The notes below the pieces were generated by a model. That model was not told the DNA's origin. It saw only the letters and a program-made list of their open reading frames with translations, and made no database searches. From positions 124,001 through 188,000 of the forward strand of contig JAURZE010000022.1 in NCBI GenBank assembly GCA_030653545.1: a stretch of DNA of 64,000 bases. Direction: 5' to 3'. This DNA comes from Nitrospira sp. Its GTDB lineage: Bacteria; Nitrospirota; Nitrospiria; Nitrospirales; Nitrospiraceae. A program made the position numbers and the translations under genes. Position 1 is the first letter of the stretch, and every line of letters starts with the position of its first letter. Below, in pieces: positions 61,747 to 64,000 of the stretch.

Positions 61747-62700
61747 TCACCAGTGGATCCGTTTTCTGAACCGCGCCCGAATGACGATCGCCACCGCATT
61801 CATCGCCAGACTCATTGCTAATAAGATTAGACCGGCGGCCGCCGCATTGACGTGAAACTCCTCTTGCGGTCGGGATACCCAATTGAACATTTGAATCGGC
61901 ATGACGGTAAAGGGATCGAACAGCCATTCGAACGACACAAAGGGGAACGTTTCCTGCCAGGGCGGGTGGGGGAGAAAGGCGATGAATGAGAGGGCACCGA
62001 CAGTGATCAGGGGGGCTGTCTCGCCGACGGCGCGCGAGAGCGCCAGGATTATCCCGGTCAGAATGCCGCCCATCGAATAGGGCAGAACATGATCCCGAAC
62101 GGTCTGCCACTTAGTGGCACCGAGCGCATAGGCCGCTTCGCGCACGGCAGGGGGCACCGAACGAATCGCCTCGCGCGTCGCAATGATGACCATCGGAAGA
62201 ATCAACATACCCAGTGTTAGCCCGGCCGTCAGAAAGCTTTGCCCCAGATGCAGTTCGTAGACCAGCAGCCCGAGAGCCATAAGCCCGTAAACGATCGACG
62301 GCACGCCGGCGAGATTGGCGATGTTGATTTCGATCACCTCGGTCAACCAGCTTTTCGCGGCATACTCTTCCAGATAAATGGCAGCTCCGATGCCCAATGG
62401 AATGGCCGTCAGCGCCGTCAGCAGCATGACGAGGAGAGTGCCGATCCAGGCGGTCAGAATGCCGGCTTGCGCCGGAAATCGCGACGGGAAAGAGGTGAGG
62501 AATTGCCAGGACAAGCGGCCCGCTCCATCAGCCGCGAGTTGTCCCACCAGGGCGAACAGGACGAGCAGGGCGACGCCCATCACAAACAGTCCTTCGAAGG
62601 CAAAGAAGCGATCGAGGCCCTTGCGCCGCATGATGCGCCGTTGCAAGGCGGTGGACCTAATATACTTGGCGATACCGTTTTTTAAGCGCATGGCCTGCAA
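61747..62700 (-). CDS. pstA: phosphate ABC transporter permease PstA
   Basis: 317 residues with about six membrane helices and the permease EAA-type loop ([21 protein letters not shown] in parts). The start overlaps pstC by 44 bp; an ATG at 62691 is also possible. PstA and PstC form the channel for phosphate. Confidence 0.95.
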   Translation of the reverse strand: MQAMRLKNGIAKYIRSTALQRRIMRRKGLDRFFAFEGLFVMGVALLVLFALVGQLAADGAGRLSWQFLTSFPSRFPAQAGILTAWIGTLLVMLLTALTAIPLGIGAAIYLEEYAAKSWLTEVIEINIANLAGVPSIVYGLMALGLLVYELHLGQSFLTAGLTLGMLILPMVIIATREAIRSVPPAVREAAYALGATKWQTVRDHVLPYSMGGILTGIILALSRAVGETAPLITVGALSFIAFLPHPPWQETFPFVSFEWLFDPFTVMPIQMFNWVSRPQEEFHVNAAAAGLILLAMSLAMNAVAIVIRARFRKRIHW

Positions 62701-63610
62701 TGTTAAACAAAAGGGTGATCAATAAGAGCATGAGCCCCGTCGCAAAGATCGTCTGATAGCCCACGCTCCCGTGCGGCAGGTCGCCCAAGCTGACCTGCAC
62801 AATATACGCGGTCATCGTCGCCGCCGGTTCCAGCGGATTCAGGGTCAGTGTCGGTTGCATCCCCGCGGCAATCGCCACGACCATCGTTTCGCCGATCGCC
62901 CGGGAGACACCGAGGACATAGGCAGCCGTGATGCCGGACAGGGCGGAGGGGAAGACGACGCGCAGCGCCGTTTGCATGCGGGTGGCGCCCAAGGCAAAGG
63001 CGCCTTCGCGCAAATAGACCGGAACCGCGCGCATGGCATCCTCGCTCACGGAGCTGACATAGGGAACAATCATGAAGCCGATGACGAGCCCCGCGCTCAG
63101 CATGTTGAAGCCGGGAAGGTCGGGCCAGATCTTTTGCAAGGCGGGCGTCACGAACAACAGCGCAAAGTATCCATACACAACGGTCGGCACGGCGCTGAGC
63201 AGCTCCAGCACCGGCTTCACGAATTCGCGCACCGGACGCGAGGCATACTCGCTCAAATAGATGGCGATCAGGCTGCCCATCGGGATCGCCACGAGCAAGG
63301 CCACGGTCGTCGTGACAAGCGTTCCCGATACGAGGGGAAGAATCCCGTAGTGCGCGTCGGCGAACAATGGGGTCCATTGGCGGTCTGTCAGAAAATCCAC
63401 CACGGAGACCTGTTGAAAGAAGTGGAACGACTCGTAGGCGAGGACACCGACAATCCCGAGCGTAATCGCCACGGAGGTGAAGGCAGCCAACTGCAAGAGC
63501 AGCTCGATCGCTTTCTCCTTGAAACGGGGGACAAGTCGAGGGGACAGACTCCCGACGACGGTCTTCTTCTCGACTGGGATATCGGTGATGTGAGCCTCCA
63601 TCGTGTCCAT
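62657..63610 (-). CDS. pstC: phosphate ABC transporter permease PstC
   Basis: 317 residues, about six membrane helices after a ~35-residue cytoplasmic tail; ELLSAVPTVVYGYFALLF and REGAFALGATRMQTAL are conserved PstC regions. It starts 12 bp after pstS. Confidence 0.95.
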   Translation of the reverse strand: MDTMEAHITDIPVEKKTVVGSLSPRLVPRFKEKAIELLLQLAAFTSVAITLGIVGVLAYESFHFFQQVSVVDFLTDRQWTPLFADAHYGILPLVSGTLVTTTVALLVAIPMGSLIAIYLSEYASRPVREFVKPVLELLSAVPTVVYGYFALLFVTPALQKIWPDLPGFNMLSAGLVIGFMIVPYVSSVSEDAMRAVPVYLREGAFALGATRMQTALRVVFPSALSGITAAYVLGVSRAIGETMVVAIAAGMQPTLTLNPLEPAATMTAYIVQVSLGDLPHGSVGYQTIFATGLMLLLITLLFNIAGHALKKRYRQVY

Positions 63611-63622
63611 CCCCTTGCTCCT

Positions 63623-64000
63623 TCAGAGTTTCGCTTCGCGTCGGAGCAGTTCTTCGATCTTCAGCCCGATCGTCGAGCCGCCTTGAAACGCGGTCCCGTG
63701 TCGTCCGTTCATAAAATGCTCACCAGCCAGTGCATAGGCCTGCGGCGGCAGCGGAACATATTTCACTTGCGGAGCCAGCACCGGCACCTGCGCCAGGTAA
63801 AACTCGACAAAGCGTTTCACTTCAGGCCGGGCGGCGGACTTCGCACTCACATAGATAAACAACGGGCGAGAGAGGGGCTGATAGGAGCCATTTTCGACCG
63901 TCTCGCGTGACGGACTCACCGGCCCATGCCCGCCGTCGATGGAGACCGCTTTCAACCGCTTCTTGTTCGGTTCGTAATAGGCGAAGGGAATGTAGCCGAG
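63623..64000 (-). CDS. pstS: phosphate-binding protein PstS, N-terminal part beyond window
   Basis: The C-terminal 125 residues of a phosphate ABC transporter substrate-binding protein are present; the frame is open to the window edge. YQPLSRPLFIYV and the preceding ETVENGSYQP are typical PstS C-terminal sequences. The signal peptide and phosphate-binding Ser/Arg loop cannot be seen. Confidence 0.88.
   Translation of the reverse strand, partial: LGYIPFAYYEPNKKRLKAVSIDGGHGPVSPSRETVENGSYQPLSRPLFIYVSAKSAARPEVKRFVEFYLAQVPVLAPQVKYVPLPPQAYALAGEHFMNGRHGTAFQGGSTIGLKIEELLRREAKL

Noticed and set aside
62771-63910. 379-codon open frame on the plus strand across pstC and pstS
   Set aside because: The product is low-complexity (His, Arg, Gln, Gly rich) and lies opposite clear Pst genes.

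Overview
The window is about 64 kb of a GC-rich, motile, Gram-negative bacterial chromosome, read almost entirely on the plus strand. Its gene families and intergenic repeats fit the Nitrospirota (Nitrospira-like) best. That assignment is an inference from gene style; no ribosomal or other marker gene is present. I see no rRNA, tRNA, CRISPR array, transposase or integrase.

(1) 1-1453: the end of an HD-GYP c-di-GMP phosphodiesterase gene, overlapped by a PilZ receptor gene. (2) 1660-15056: a tightly overlapping biosynthetic run. It holds a PLP enzyme with His in place of the catalytic Lys (ColD/RfbH-like sugar 3-dehydratase), a GDP-fucose/colitose synthase-like reductase, an epimerase, an HddA-like heptose kinase, an HddC-like guanylyltransferase, an SDR, a class I aminotransferase, a two-gene thiamine-diphosphate E1 pair without E2/E3, two B12-type radical SAM enzymes and a glycosyltransferase-like protein. 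(3) 15309-27090: a 2177-residue protein carrying five glycosyltransferase-like modules, a methyltransferase and TPR repeats, then two GT9 enzymes, a CgeB/Maf-like protein and a small helical protein. (4) 27288-33095: flagellin, FlaG, FliD, FliS, a FliT-like protein, a small FlgM-associated-like protein, a GGDEF diguanylate cyclase and a second PilZ protein. Regions 2 and 3 end directly at the flagellin gene and are best read as a flagellin glycosylation island.

(5) 33166-57996: a MinD/FlhG-like ATPase (minus strand), then two chemotaxis gene sets. The first has an excisionase-like HTH, CheR, CheY, CheZ, CheA, CheV, CheB, a heme-c chemoreceptor, CheW, MotA and MotB. The second has STAS-MCP, CheY, CheA, CheW, MCP, a DUF420 membrane protein, CheR, CheD and CheB. 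It runs into a partner-switching module: two STAS proteins, a REC-PP2C phosphatase, an Hpt protein and a REC-HATPase kinase. Five FliA (sigma-28)-like promoters precede flagellin and the chemotaxis operons. Three dyad-symmetric arrays of degenerate 7-bp repeats sit between motility genes.

(6) 58177-64000: a lipoprotein gene, a possible Pho box ahead of a small CBS/PsiE operon, and convergent phoU-pstB-pstA-pstC-pstS for phosphate uptake, with pstS cut by the window edge.

The genes most worth follow-up are the giant glycosyltransferase/methyltransferase with its sugar operon, the MshEN-like repeats inside both CheA kinases, the heme-c chemoreceptor, the partner-switching tail of the second chemotaxis cluster, and the heptamer repeat arrays.
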